This document shows positions 34,089 to 42,696 of a stretch of 64,000 nt of DNA, piece by piece. The stretch comes from Haladaptatus paucihalophilus DX253 (GTDB lineage: Archaea; Halobacteriota; Halobacteria; Halobacteriales; Haladaptataceae): the NCBI RefSeq assembly GCF_000376445.1, contig NZ_AQXI01000001.1:1520962-1584961 (forward strand). Reading direction: 5' to 3'. How positions within the stretch are numbered: the stretch's first letter is position 1; every line of letters starts with the position of its first letter. Position numbers and translations under genes: made by a program. Under the pieces are notes generated by a model. It did no database searches. It was not told the origin of the DNA and saw nothing but the letters and a program-made list of their open reading frames with translations.

Positions 34089-35042
34089 CTAGACGACGGT
34101 GCCGGACTGCAGGACGGCGATGAGGAGCGTCAGGACCGGGACGCTCGCGAGCGTGCTCACGAAGATGGCGGTGCTTACGTACTCCGGGCCGGAAAGCCCC
34201 CCGCTCGACCCGTGGTCGTATTCGATGCAGAGAATGAGCGGCGTCACGGCGGCGGGCATCGCACATTCGAGGACGAACACGCGTGCGACGGTGACGTCCG
34301 AAAACCCGAGCAGGTAGACCACGCCGACGGCAAAGACCGGGGCCACGACGAGCTTCAAGACGTTCGAAACGCCGACGCGTGCCACGGCCGCCCCCGAATC
34401 GGTGTTCGCCAGTTGAATCCCGAGCATGAGCAACATGATGGGAATCGCGGCGTCGCCGGTCAGTTTCAGCGTGCTCATCATCGCCGAGTCGGCGGGCGGG
34501 ACGACGCCGAGGAACCGGACGACCCCGGCCGCGAGGACGGCGTAGACGAGCGGAAGTTTGAACACCTCCCGAACGGCGGCGAGGTTCGAGGTTTCGTCGC
34601 CGCGCGAAGCGATGTAGACGCCGAGGGTGTAGGTCAAGACCGACTGGGCGGCGATGTAGAGAATCGCGGTACTCCGCCCGACGCCATCGAAGGCGAACTG
34701 CGAGAGCGGAATCCCGTAGTTACCCGCGTTGGGGAACGTGCTCGACAGGACGAGTGCGCCGAGAACGGGTTCCGTCTCGCCGAGCGCACGGCCGACCAGT
34801 TCCGCGACGACGGCCATGCCGACCGTGAAGACCAACACACCCGCGGCGAGCGTGAGCACCGTTTCCCCGCCGAGCGAGGAGGTCGTGAGGCTGTGGAACA
34901 CCAGCGCGGGCGTCAAAACGTAAATCGTGACCGTTCCGAGGGCGCTCACCTCGATGTCGCGCACGGTTCCGAGGAGAAATCCGACGGCGGCAACGGCGAG
35001 AACTGGCAAAATCGCGGACGTCAACGCGGAGAGGAGTGACAC
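34089..35042 (-). CDS. AEC family transporter (auxin efflux carrier type)
   Basis: A 317-residue membrane protein with ten helices in two groups of five, as in the AEC/bile-acid transporter fold. Segments such as TFPNAGNYGIPLSQFAFD (about residues 103-120) fit the family's N-P-x-x-x-x-P-like crossover region. The substrate is unknown; bacterial relatives move malate, malonate or auxin-like acids. It starts with GTG at 35042. The stop is 34 bases upstream of the M50 gene start on the same strand, so the two may be co-transcribed. Confidence 0.85.
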   Translation of the reverse strand: MSLLSALTSAILPVLAVAAVGFLLGTVRDIEVSALGTVTIYVLTPALVFHSLTTSSLGGETVLTLAAGVLVFTVGMAVVAELVGRALGETEPVLGALVLSSTFPNAGNYGIPLSQFAFDGVGRSTAILYIAAQSVLTYTLGVYIASRGDETSNLAAVREVFKLPLVYAVLAAGVVRFLGVVPPADSAMMSTLKLTGDAAIPIMLLMLGIQLANTDSGAAVARVGVSNVLKLVVAPVFAVGVVYLLGFSDVTVARVFVLECAMPAAVTPLILCIEYDHGSSGGLSGPEYVSTAIFVSTLASVPVLTLLIAVLQSGTVV

Positions 35043-35569
35043 TGGTCGAACGAAAACAGCGAGCGACTACAAAAGCGTCGAAGGCGGAAAAGCGGGAGGC
35101 GGCAAGAGGTGGAACATCGAGGGGCGGCAGGGGGAAGATAACGAGGAGAGATGACGAGAACGGAACGGGCGGGAGGGAATGCAGGGAACGGAGGAGAGCG
35201 GGGTGAAGGGGACGAGTGAGAAGGAGAGCGGGGTGAAGGGGACGAGTAAGAGGGAGGGCGTGCGTGGCAGACTCGGGACAGCGGACGGGGACCGTTTCAG
35301 GTCGTGAACCGAGGGGCAATCGGTTCGGGGGACGGTGGGGGAGGTTGCGAGTTCGGGGAGCGATTCGGCGGGTGTGGAGTGTTTCGGGGGTGCGGGGTTT
35401 TTGAGCAGGTTGCGATGTGGGGTGACGGAGCGTCGTTGTGACGGGTGTTCTGGGGTGGAGGGTGTGGCTGTGGTGGAGTTCGGGGTTGATTCAGGTCGGG
35501 GGTCGTGGGTGTGAGATTCGGAGGGCGGTCAGAGATTGCGGGGCGCACGCGGGGAGCGGCGAGCCGAAG
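35043..35569. other. Gene-free purine-rich stretch
   Basis: A 527-base region between the AEC transporter and the winged-helix-like gene. The plus strand is mostly purine and G-rich. Inside it, a 30-bp unit is repeated twice with a few differences (35193-35222 and 35223-35252), containing GGAGAGCGGGGTGAAGGGG. The open frame on the minus strand is a proline-rich low-complexity product of the base bias and is rejected. I see no RNA gene. Confidence 0.6.
35193..35252 (+). repeat. Imperfect 30-bp tandem duplication
   Basis: Two adjacent G-rich copies share GGAGAGCGGGGTGAAGGGG and GGGGACGAGT. The first part, GAGAGCGGGGTG, also occurs at 58951-58962, and a relative of the second part at 10795-10828. 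Confidence 0.6.
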
Positions 35570-35821
35570 TTACGCGGGAGCGATGCGCCACGTGGTCGCG
35601 CTCGTGTACGACCACTTCTCGACTTCGAGTTCGGCACAGTCGGTCAGTTTGACCATCAGCGCGCCGATCTCCTTGGAGGAGAGGCCGACTTCGTCCGCGA
35701 TGAACTTGCTCTTGAAGTAGAGCTCGCCATCGCTCGCTTTCTCGCAGAGGTACTGCTTGAGGCGGGCTTCCTTGGATTCCGGTTCAGGGCTTTCGGTGGC
35801 GGCTTGGGTGGTAGCGCTCAT
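35570..35821 (-). CDS. DUF7123-type small winged-helix-like protein
   Basis: An 83-residue haloarchaeal protein. After a Ser/Glu-rich tail of about 18 residues there is a compact domain with the pattern of a winged helix: ARLKQYLCEKA, FIADEVGLSSKEIGALMVKL and a beta wing WSYTSATTWRIAPA. Such small proteins are probably DNA-binding regulators. I recall the family as DUF7123 but do not know its targets. The ATG at 35821 opens the only reasonable frame. Isolated gene. Confidence 0.7.
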   Translation of the reverse strand: MSATTQAATESPEPESKEARLKQYLCEKASDGELYFKSKFIADEVGLSSKEIGALMVKLTDCAELEVEKWSYTSATTWRIAPA

Positions 35822-36064
35822 GTGCTGACTCCGGTTTCACCATGGAGCGGGGATATGTTATAAAGGGAGGAAGCTTAGGGTAGTTTCGGGAATCTTTAGG
35901 AGAATTGAACGCAAAGTAGCGTGAACGCGGGTAAAAACGACGTTTTACGGACGCCTCTAATCGCTTCTAAATGTTTAAAATCGCTTCTCGCGTTTTATTT
36001 CCGAGAAGAGAGATCGCTACCCGAAAGGGAGGAAAGTGGACAGAATAGGGACAATTTTCCGCCG

Positions 36065-36862
36065 TTATCGCTCGTGAACCCAGAACTGCTCGTCGAGCGT
36101 CACCTCTTTTTTGAAAATCGGTACCTCGGCTTTCAACCGATTGATGCCGTCCTCGACGGTCCGAAACGCCTCGTCGCGGTGCCCGGCCAGCACGACGACG
36201 AACACGATGTCTTCACCATAGTCGATACGACCGGTTCGGTGGTGCATGAGAACCCGAAAAACGCCGTTTCGCGCTTCGAGGTCGGAGCGAATCGCGTCCA
36301 ACTTGGCGTCCGCGACGCCCTCGTACATCTCGAAGTCGAGGAATTCGGTCGGCGTGTCGTCGTCCGAGTCCTTCGCCCGAACGCGTCCGGTGAACGTGGC
36401 GATGGCACCCGAGCGCTCCGCCTTCGGGTCGCGTTTCGCCCGCGCGACCAGCGATTCGAGCGTCTCGTAGGGTTCGGTCGCTTCGAGTTCGTCCACGACC
36501 GCTTCGACGTCGAGTTCCGCGGAACCGTCCGCGCGGACGAGGGTCGTTCCCGCGTGGTCCGCATCGCCGAGGACGACGGTCGGCAGGTCGGCGTTCGGAA
36601 ATCCGGTGACGACGGCGTAATCGTGTGTCGGTGCGAGCGTATCGAGAACGTCGGTCACGGATTTGTCTTCCCCGCGTGCTCGCCAGCCGTCGGCATCGAG
36701 TTCGAACGCGGTCTCGGCGCTCGAAGCGTCCGATGGCTCGGGAACCTCCGAGTCGTGCGATTCGTGCTGGACGGCTCCCACTCTTCCTCGGTCCGCGAAT
36801 CGGTCGGCAAGTCGGTCGGCGACGGCATCCGCCTCGTCGCCGACGACACCCACTACCTTCAT
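36065..36862 (-). CDS. moaE: Molybdopterin synthase catalytic subunit MoaE with MobB-like N-terminal domain
   Basis: A 265-residue fusion. The C-terminal half (about residues 118-265) is MoaE, which inserts dithiolene sulphur into precursor Z. It has GAIATFTGRVRAKDSDDDTP, YEGVADAKLDAIRSDLE, the HHRTGRIDYGED segment and the catalytic lysine area VPIFKKEVTLDEQFW. The N-terminal part (about 1-115) is MobB-like in order, with VVGVVGDEADAVADRL, HDYAVVTGFPNADLPTVVLG and so on. But the P-loop Gly-Lys-Ser is missing (VGDEADAV), so GTP binding is doubtful. It starts at the ATG at 36862, divergent from pyrH. Confidence 0.88.
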   Translation of the reverse strand: MKVVGVVGDEADAVADRLADRFADRGRVGAVQHESHDSEVPEPSDASSAETAFELDADGWRARGEDKSVTDVLDTLAPTHDYAVVTGFPNADLPTVVLGDADHAGTTLVRADGSAELDVEAVVDELEATEPYETLESLVARAKRDPKAERSGAIATFTGRVRAKDSDDDTPTEFLDFEMYEGVADAKLDAIRSDLEARNGVFRVLMHHRTGRIDYGEDIVFVVVLAGHRDEAFRTVEDGINRLKAEVPIFKKEVTLDEQFWVHER

Positions 36863-36949
36863 GAACGTACAGGCGGGAGCGAGTCGCTTTTAGCCTTCGG
36901 TCGGAAGTTGAGAACGCTTAAGGCCGCGTCCGGGTAAGACGGCGATAGC

Positions 36950-37669
36950 ATGAAGGTGGTCGTTTCTATCGGCGGTAGTGTGCTCGCGCCGGACCTGGAG
37001 TCCCAACGAGTGCGCGGACACGCCGAAGTCATCGAATCGCTCGCAACGGAGGGGTGTACTATCGGCGCGGTCGTCGGGGGCGGCGGCGTCGCCCGAGAGT
37101 ACATCGGAACCGCGCGGAACCTCGGCGCGAACGAGATAGAACTGGACGATATCGGAATCGACGTGACGCGACTCAACGCTCGCTTGCTCATCGCGGCGCT
37201 CGGCGAGCAAGCCGCGCCGAGTCCGGCCGAGACGTACGAAGAGGCGGGGACCGCGATGCATCGCGGCGACATCGCCGTCATGGGCGGAGTGATGCCCGGT
37301 CAAACGACGGACGCCGTGAGCGCCGCGCTGGCCGAGTACACCAACGCCGACCTGCTCGTCTACGCGACGAGCGTGAACGGCGTGTACAGCGACGACCCGA
37401 ACGAGGTTGCGGACGCGACGAAGTACGACGAACTCTCCGCGAGCGAACTCGTGGACGTCATCGCCGACCTCGAGATGACCGCGGGCAGTTCCGCACCCGT
37501 GGACCTGCTGGCCGCGAAACTCATCGGGCGCTCCGGCGTTCGAACCATCGTCCTCGACGGAACTGAACCGGAGCGAATCGCCGATGCCGTCCTCAACGGG
37601 GACCACACCGGTACGGACATCATCCCCGAGGGAGCGGAAGACGAGATGACCTACTGGGTACAAGAATGA
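36950..37669 (+). CDS. pyrH: UMP kinase (archaeal type)
   Basis: Phosphorylates UMP to UDP in pyrimidine nucleotide synthesis. The 239 residues belong to the amino-acid-kinase superfamily. The N-terminal GGSVL and VVGGGGVAREYIG (residues ~41-53) bind ATP and UMP, DAVSAALAEYTNADLLVYAT and VNGVYSDDP follow, and ELSASELVDV lies near the end. This is the shorter archaeal PyrH. The ATG of lysS overlaps its stop (ATGA), so the two are translated together, an arrangement common in haloarchaea. Confidence 0.93.
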   Translation: MKVVVSIGGSVLAPDLESQRVRGHAEVIESLATEGCTIGAVVGGGGVAREYIGTARNLGANEIELDDIGIDVTRLNARLLIAALGEQAAPSPAETYEEAGTAMHRGDIAVMGGVMPGQTTDAVSAALAEYTNADLLVYATSVNGVYSDDPNEVADATKYDELSASELVDVIADLEMTAGSSAPVDLLAAKLIGRSGVRTIVLDGTEPERIADAVLNGDHTGTDIIPEGAEDEMTYWVQE

Positions 37670-39321
37670 GCGCCGGGACGGCACCGACCGACGACCGCGA
37701 CGAGGTGGACGAGGAAAACCACCACGTCTTCTGGGCCGACGAGGTGGCCGACCGAATCGAGGCGCGGGACCCCGAGGACCCCATCACGATCAAGGGAGGT
37801 ATCTCTCCGTCCGGCGTTCCCCATCTGGGCAACGTCAACGAGATTATGCGCGGCTACTTCGTCGCCGAAGTGCTCCGCGACAGGGGACACGAAGTTCGAC
37901 AGGTGTTCACCGCCGACGACCGCGACCCGCTCCGAAAGCTCCCGCGGAAACTCGCCGACTTGGACGGCAACATCGTCGAGTTGGGCGACGTGAACGCCGG
38001 AGCGCTCGGGCGCAATCTCGGAAAACCGTACACGGACATCCCCGACCCGTTCGACTGCTGTGACTCCTACGGGAAGCACTTCTCGAACCTCATCCAGCAG
38101 AGCGCGGACCTACTGGGCGTCCCCATCGACGTGATGTCGAACACCGAGATGTACACGTCCGGGGAGTTGGAGGACGTGACGCGCGACCTCCTCGACAACG
38201 CCGAGGCCGCGCGCGAGGTGCTCGCGGAGTATCAGGACAAAGTGGACGAGGAGTACATCCCGTTCAACCCCATCTGTGAGGAGTGTGGCAAGGTGACGGA
38301 GACGGTGACGGCGTTCGACGTGGACGCGGGCACCGTCGAGTACGTCTGCACCGACCTGAAGGCGGGCGACAACGTTATCGACGGCTGCGGACACGAAGGG
38401 ACGGCGACCCTCCGCGACGGGAAACTCCCGTGGCGCTTCGAGTGGCCAGCCCAGTGGAAGACGCTCGGCGTGGACTTCGAACCGTTCGGAAAGGACCACG
38501 CTGAAGGCTCGTGGCCGAGCGGCGAGGACATCGCCCGCAACGTGATGGACTTCGAACCGCCGGTGCCGATGACCTACGAGTGGTTCACGCTGAACGGGAA
38601 GCCGTTTTCCTCCTCCGAAGGGAACATCGTGCTCGTCTCGGAAGTGCTGGAACTGCTCGAACCCGAGGTGTTGCGTTACTTCTTCACCAAGGACCCGAGC
38701 AAGGCGCGCGACTTCGACATCGGCCGCCTCGACCTGCTGGTGGACGAGTTCGACCGCTTCGAGCGCATTTACTTCGGCGAAGAGGACGCCGACGAGCGCG
38801 AGCAGGCGCTCGCCGAGCGGGTGTACCCGATGGTCGTGGCGGACCCGCGGGAAGAGCGGATTCGCATCCCGTACACATTCGCCGCCATCTTGGGTATGAC
38901 GGACGACCCCGAACTCCGCGAGGAAATCGCGCGGCGCGAAGGCCACATCCCGGACGACGCGCCGGAGTGGGCCGTCGAGGCCGCCCTCGCACGCGTCGAA
39001 CAGGCGGAGGCGTGGGCGAAGCGAACGGGCAACGAGTACGACTACGACCTGAAGCGAACCGAGATGCCGAACGTGGACCTCGATACCGAGACCGACGCCG
39101 CGCTGTCGGAACTGGCGGATTTCATCGAAGCGGGCCACGACGGCGAGGAGATTCAGGGCGAAATCTACGAGACCGCAAAGCGCCACGACATCGACATCGG
39201 CGACTTCTTCGGCGTGGGATATCAGCTCTTTTTCGGCGAGGAACAGGGTCCGAAACTCGGTCCGTTCCTCTCGAATCTGGACGAGGAGTTCGTCTTAGGG
39301 CGTCTGCGACGCGAACGCTAG
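37666..39321 (+). CDS. lysS: Lysyl-tRNA synthetase, class I
   Basis: Charges tRNA(Lys). At 551 residues it is the class I enzyme typical of archaea, unrelated to class II LysRS. The ATP-binding signature is PSGVPHLGNVNEI (HIGH-like HLGN, residues ~44-58). The KMSKS-like loop is KPFSSSEGNIV near residue 310. Zinc-binding cysteines are present in NPICEECGKV and YVCTDLKAGDNVIDGCGHEG. A helical anticodon-binding part ends the protein. Its ATG overlaps the pyrH stop. A weak hairpin follows the stop. Confidence 0.95.
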   Translation: MSAGTAPTDDRDEVDEENHHVFWADEVADRIEARDPEDPITIKGGISPSGVPHLGNVNEIMRGYFVAEVLRDRGHEVRQVFTADDRDPLRKLPRKLADLDGNIVELGDVNAGALGRNLGKPYTDIPDPFDCCDSYGKHFSNLIQQSADLLGVPIDVMSNTEMYTSGELEDVTRDLLDNAEAAREVLAEYQDKVDEEYIPFNPICEECGKVTETVTAFDVDAGTVEYVCTDLKAGDNVIDGCGHEGTATLRDGKLPWRFEWPAQWKTLGVDFEPFGKDHAEGSWPSGEDIARNVMDFEPPVPMTYEWFTLNGKPFSSSEGNIVLVSEVLELLEPEVLRYFFTKDPSKARDFDIGRLDLLVDEFDRFERIYFGEEDADEREQALAERVYPMVVADPREERIRIPYTFAAILGMTDDPELREEIARREGHIPDDAPEWAVEAALARVEQAEAWAKRTGNEYDYDLKRTEMPNVDLDTETDAALSELADFIEAGHDGEEIQGEIYETAKRHDIDIGDFFGVGYQLFFGEEQGPKLGPFLSNLDEEFVLGRLRRER

Positions 39322-39349
39322 CTGCCAACAGAGTTAAGTTGATTGGCAG
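39322..39349 (+). terminator. Weak inverted repeat after lysS
   Basis: Arms CTGCCAA (39322-39328) and TTGGCAG (39343-39349) are separated by 14 bases and begin one base after the lysS stop. No T-tract follows, so the role is uncertain. Confidence 0.25.
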
Positions 39350-39466
39350 GTAGTAACCTATTACGTCCGACTAACAAGGACATAACAAAGTACCTCCCAG
39401 TCGTACGAAACAATGTAGAGTCGGATTGACGACCAATCACGTCAACGACTAAACCGATATAATATC

Positions 39467-39763
39467 ATGGCCCTGATAGAACTCAATCTAGAGAAGCCAG
39501 CGTTGAAGCGAACCGAACTCGTCGAAGAATCCGAGGTCGAGACGGCCGAGGAACCAGAAACGGAAACCGAAACAACGGAAGCGGAAGAGACGGACGTCGA
39601 GGAGACGAAGGGCGGCAGCAAAGTCCACACCTTCGCCCGCCGCGCGGCCGTCCTCGGTGGCACCGCCGCCGGACTCGCCGCGGCCCGAAAGCTCCAGCAG
39701 AAACGGAGCGGTACGGACGAAGAGCAGCAGGAACTCGAAGAAGACTGGCAGACTGCGGAATAA
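39467..39763 (+). CDS. Acidic haloarchaeal protein with one membrane helix
   Basis: A 98-residue protein. The first half is very acidic with Glu/Thr repeats (about residues 18-47, TAEEPETETETTEAEE), and a short hydrophobic helix of about 18 residues follows (RRAAVLGGTAAGLAAARK, 59-76). The end is again acidic. This looks like a tail- or membrane-anchored acidic protein. I recognise no family. The ATG at 39467 opens it. It lies between lysS and an M50 protease gene and is unlinked to either by overlap. Confidence 0.65.
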   Translation: MALIELNLEKPALKRTELVEESEVETAEEPETETETTEAEETDVEETKGGSKVHTFARRAAVLGGTAAGLAAARKLQQKRSGTDEEQQELEEDWQTAE

Positions 39764-39835
39764 CGGAGTACCGTCCGGAATTTTTTCACGTTCGTTCCCA
39801 AACGCCTTTGAGCGACGGCCCCCTTCGTTTCACCA

Positions 39836-41647
39836 ATGGATACGCTCCTCTGGGTCCTCCTCGGACTCGCCGCCTACTGGTTCATCCTGCTTGGACTACG
39901 GGCGAACGATATGCTGCCCTCCTATATCGGCATGCAGGGACCGGTGCTGACCCTTCACACGCAACGAGGAAAGAAACTCATCGACCGCCTCGCACGGCCG
40001 AAACGGTTCTGGCGGGCGTGGGGGAACTTCGGTCTCGGAATCGCGCTCGTCGTGATGGTCGGGACCTTCCTCCTGCTCGTCGTGCAGGCCATCGTCGTGG
40101 TGCAAAATCCACCCGCACCGTCGGCGGTTACTCAGCCCCGGAACGTGCTCGTCATCCCGGGCGTCAACGAGTTCCTGCCGCTGTCGGTCGCCCCCGAAAT
40201 CCTGCTCGGCCTCCTCATCGGACTCGTGGTCCACGAGGGGGGCCACGGCATCTTCTGCCGCGTCGAGGACATCGAAATCCGGTCGATGGGACTGGCGCTC
40301 CTCGCGTTCCTCCCGGTGGGCGCGTTCGTCGAACCGGACGAGGAGAGCAGAAAGGACGCCGACAGGGGAAGTCAAAGCCGCATGTTCGCGGCGGGCGTGA
40401 CGAACAACTTCGCGATAACCATCGTCGCCTTCCTGCTCCTGTTCGGCCCGGTAATGGCCTCGATTTCCGTCGCCTCGGGCGCGGCGGTCGGCGGGGTGTT
40501 CCCGGGGTCCGCGGCGGACACCGCGAACGTCCAGCGCGGCGACCGAATCGTCGCCGTCAACGGGACGGCCGTGGAGAGCAACGGCGACCTCAACGACAAA
40601 CTCGCCGACATCCAGAGTCGGTCCGTGTCGGTGACGCTGAACCGCGACGGCGAGGAACGCGAGACCACGATTCAGCGCAGCCTGCTCATCACCGGCGTCG
40701 CACAGGGCTCTCCGTTCGCGGCGGGTGCGGAGAAGGGAGAAAACATCACGGCGGCCAACGGACAGTCCGTATACACCGAACGCGCGCTGCGTCGGCAACT
40801 CGCGGACGAAAACATCGCCACCCTGACCGTGGACGGACAGCAGGTGAGCGGTCCGGTCGGGGCGCTCTCGACCGTGCAGATGGACGGTCCCATCGCCAGT
40901 CAGACGAACTTGCAGTCCGGGGACGCCATCGTCATCACGTCGATAAACGACAACCGAATCGGCAACAGCAGCGAGTTGAGCGACACCCTCGACGGGTACG
41001 AGGCGGGCCAGACCGTGAGCGTCGAAGCCTACGTCAACCAGAGCGGGACCTACGTTCGACACGATTACGACGTGACGCTCAAGGACAACGACAACGGGAA
41101 GGCCATCGTCGGCATCCTCGTCTCGCCCGGCGTCTCGGGAATCTCGGTGAGCAGTTTCGGAACCCGACTCTACCCGGCGGGAACGTTCCACGACCTCGTG
41201 TCGGGGCAGTTCATCTCCGTGTTCGGCGGCGGCGGTGGCGGCGGACCGGTGACGACGTTCCTGCTCGGTATCGCGGGCACGCTGTTGCTCCCGTTTGCCA
41301 GCCTCTCGATGCCGGTCGGCTACAACTTCGCTGGCTTCGTCGGTTGGAACAGCAATTTCTTCGTCGTACAGGGACCGCTGTCGGCCCTCGGCGGCGGCAC
41401 CTTCCTGCTGGCGAACGTGCTGTTCTGGACGGGGTGGATAAACCTCAACCTCGGCTTCTTCAACTGCATCCCGGCGTTCCCGCTCGACGGCGGGCACATC
41501 CTCCGCATGGGTGCCGAAGCCATCGTCTCGCGCCTCCCGACGAAACAGGGACGGCAGGTGACCACGATGATAACGACGACGGTCGGACTGGTCATGCTCG
41601 CCAGCCTCATCCTCATGGTGTTCGGGCCGCGCCTGCTGTCGGGCTAA
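39836..41647 (+). CDS. Site-2 type metalloprotease (M50) with PDZ-like repeats
   Basis: A 603-residue membrane protease. The zinc motif is HEGGH (H133, E134, H137), and the third ligand lies in NCIPAFPLDGGHILR (about residues 540-554). Between these, residues ~205-440 form a long extracytoplasmic part with PDZ-like units, shown by GVFPGSAADTANVQRGDRIV (domain-entry loop) and later LQSGDAIVITSIN. The PDZ units probably read cleaved or misfolded substrates, as in RseP. An N-terminal helix begins at residue 3. It is the second M50 protease of the window and belongs to a different subgroup from 32927-34054. Confidence 0.9.
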   Translation: MDTLLWVLLGLAAYWFILLGLRANDMLPSYIGMQGPVLTLHTQRGKKLIDRLARPKRFWRAWGNFGLGIALVVMVGTFLLLVVQAIVVVQNPPAPSAVTQPRNVLVIPGVNEFLPLSVAPEILLGLLIGLVVHEGGHGIFCRVEDIEIRSMGLALLAFLPVGAFVEPDEESRKDADRGSQSRMFAAGVTNNFAITIVAFLLLFGPVMASISVASGAAVGGVFPGSAADTANVQRGDRIVAVNGTAVESNGDLNDKLADIQSRSVSVTLNRDGEERETTIQRSLLITGVAQGSPFAAGAEKGENITAANGQSVYTERALRRQLADENIATLTVDGQQVSGPVGALSTVQMDGPIASQTNLQSGDAIVITSINDNRIGNSSELSDTLDGYEAGQTVSVEAYVNQSGTYVRHDYDVTLKDNDNGKAIVGILVSPGVSGISVSSFGTRLYPAGTFHDLVSGQFISVFGGGGGGGPVTTFLLGIAGTLLLPFASLSMPVGYNFAGFVGWNSNFFVVQGPLSALGGGTFLLANVLFWTGWINLNLGFFNCIPAFPLDGGHILRMGAEAIVSRLPTKQGRQVTTMITTTVGLVMLASLILMVFGPRLLSG

Positions 41648-41798
41648 TCGCACATTCGCCGACGAGTCAGGTTCTTTTGTCCGCCGTTTTCCGTCTGTTC
41701 TCGTCCCTGTTTCCGTCGGGTCAATTTTCCGTCGTTCGATCGTTCTCACCCGCGCGACAATCGTCGGATTTACCGTTCCCGTCGCGCTTGAGGATGAC

Positions 41799-41960
41799 AT
41801 GTCGCTACTGGAACTGCTCGGATTCGTGTTCGGGGGCTGGTTCATCCTCGTCACGTCCGTCTACTTCGGCGTGAAAGGTGCACTGCAGTCGTACTTCGGG
41901 GAGACGCCGCCGACAATCGACGGCGGCGAAAAATCGACGGACGGCAGTCACGCGGACTGA
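41799..41960 (+). CDS. Small single-helix membrane protein
   Basis: A 53-residue open frame, MSLLELLGFVFGG onwards, with one hydrophobic helix (about residues 5-26) and a polar tail ending in GSHAD. It lies between the M50 protease and the PadR gene and has a start that fits a leaderless gene. The helix, Gly-Lys turn and acidic tail look like a real haloarchaeal microprotein. No function known. Confidence 0.5.
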   Translation: MSLLELLGFVFGGWFILVTSVYFGVKGALQSYFGETPPTIDGGEKSTDGSHAD

Positions 41961-42047
41961 AGGGCGGTCGGTGACAAGAAGCGACGAGATCGGCGAAAAA
42001 CACGAACGGGAAGAAACGAGAGCGGCGAACGTCGAATCGCCGACCGG

Positions 42048-42563
42048 TCAGTCTTCGAGGCCCATCCGCTCGTAGAAGTCCTCGGGCGTGTCGGGGATGC
42101 GCTCGAAGTCGCCGAAGTCGCGCTCGTGGTGGCGGATTATCTGCTCGACAATCCACGAACTGAAGGTCTCGTCGAACTGCCATTCCCCCTCGGGACTTTC
42201 GACTTCGAACCGGTCGTCGGTCGCAAAGGAGACGTAGACGTGATAGAAGCCGAGAATGACGTCGGCGAACTCGCGGGCTTTCGTTCCGCTTTCCTTGCGC
42301 TTCTCGTCGAGTTCGTCGCGTCCCTCGTCGGTCAGCTTGAAATATTTCCGGTCCGATTCGTCCTCACGCTCGATTCGTTCGGTCCATCCCTTGTCTTCGA
42401 ACTTGTAGAGAATGGGATACACCGACCCGTAGGACGGTTCCCAGTGGCCGCCGCTTATCTCGCGTATTTCTTTCAGTATCTCGTACCCGTACCGTGGTTT
42501 TTCGTCTAGAAGTTCGAGCACGAGGTACGATATCAGGCCTTTCGGCGGGCCACTTTTCCGCAT
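42048..42563 (-). CDS. PadR family transcriptional regulator
   Basis: A 171-residue DNA-binding regulator. The N-terminal PadR winged helix (about residues 8-80) has LISYLVLELLDEKPRYGYEI (in parts LVLELLDEKPRYGYEI), then EPSYGSVYPILYKFEDKGW and DRKYFKLTDEGRDEL. The C-terminal part (about 95-170) is helical and aromatic, as in the ligand-binding half of PadR. It diverges from the PitA/HemQ-like fusion gene with 133 bases between starts, so it may control that gene or itself. The regulated signal is not known. Confidence 0.9.
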   Translation of the reverse strand: MRKSGPPKGLISYLVLELLDEKPRYGYEILKEIREISGGHWEPSYGSVYPILYKFEDKGWTERIEREDESDRKYFKLTDEGRDELDEKRKESGTKAREFADVILGFYHVYVSFATDDRFEVESPEGEWQFDETFSSWIVEQIIRHHERDFGDFERIPDTPEDFYERMGLED

Positions 42564-42696
42564 CGGGTGGGGATTTAAGTCGTGATTTTGAAAGGCTTTC
42601 GGTCGGGGCGACCGCTACCGGAGTACTATCAACGGTCGGAACTGTGGACGGCCCAAACTCAAAAGTTCCTTGTCCGGTGGCTCCCAACCTCCACGT

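Noticed and set aside
35297-35548. Proline-rich minus-strand frame
   Set aside because: Low-complexity product of the purine-rich plus strand, with no start signal or family.
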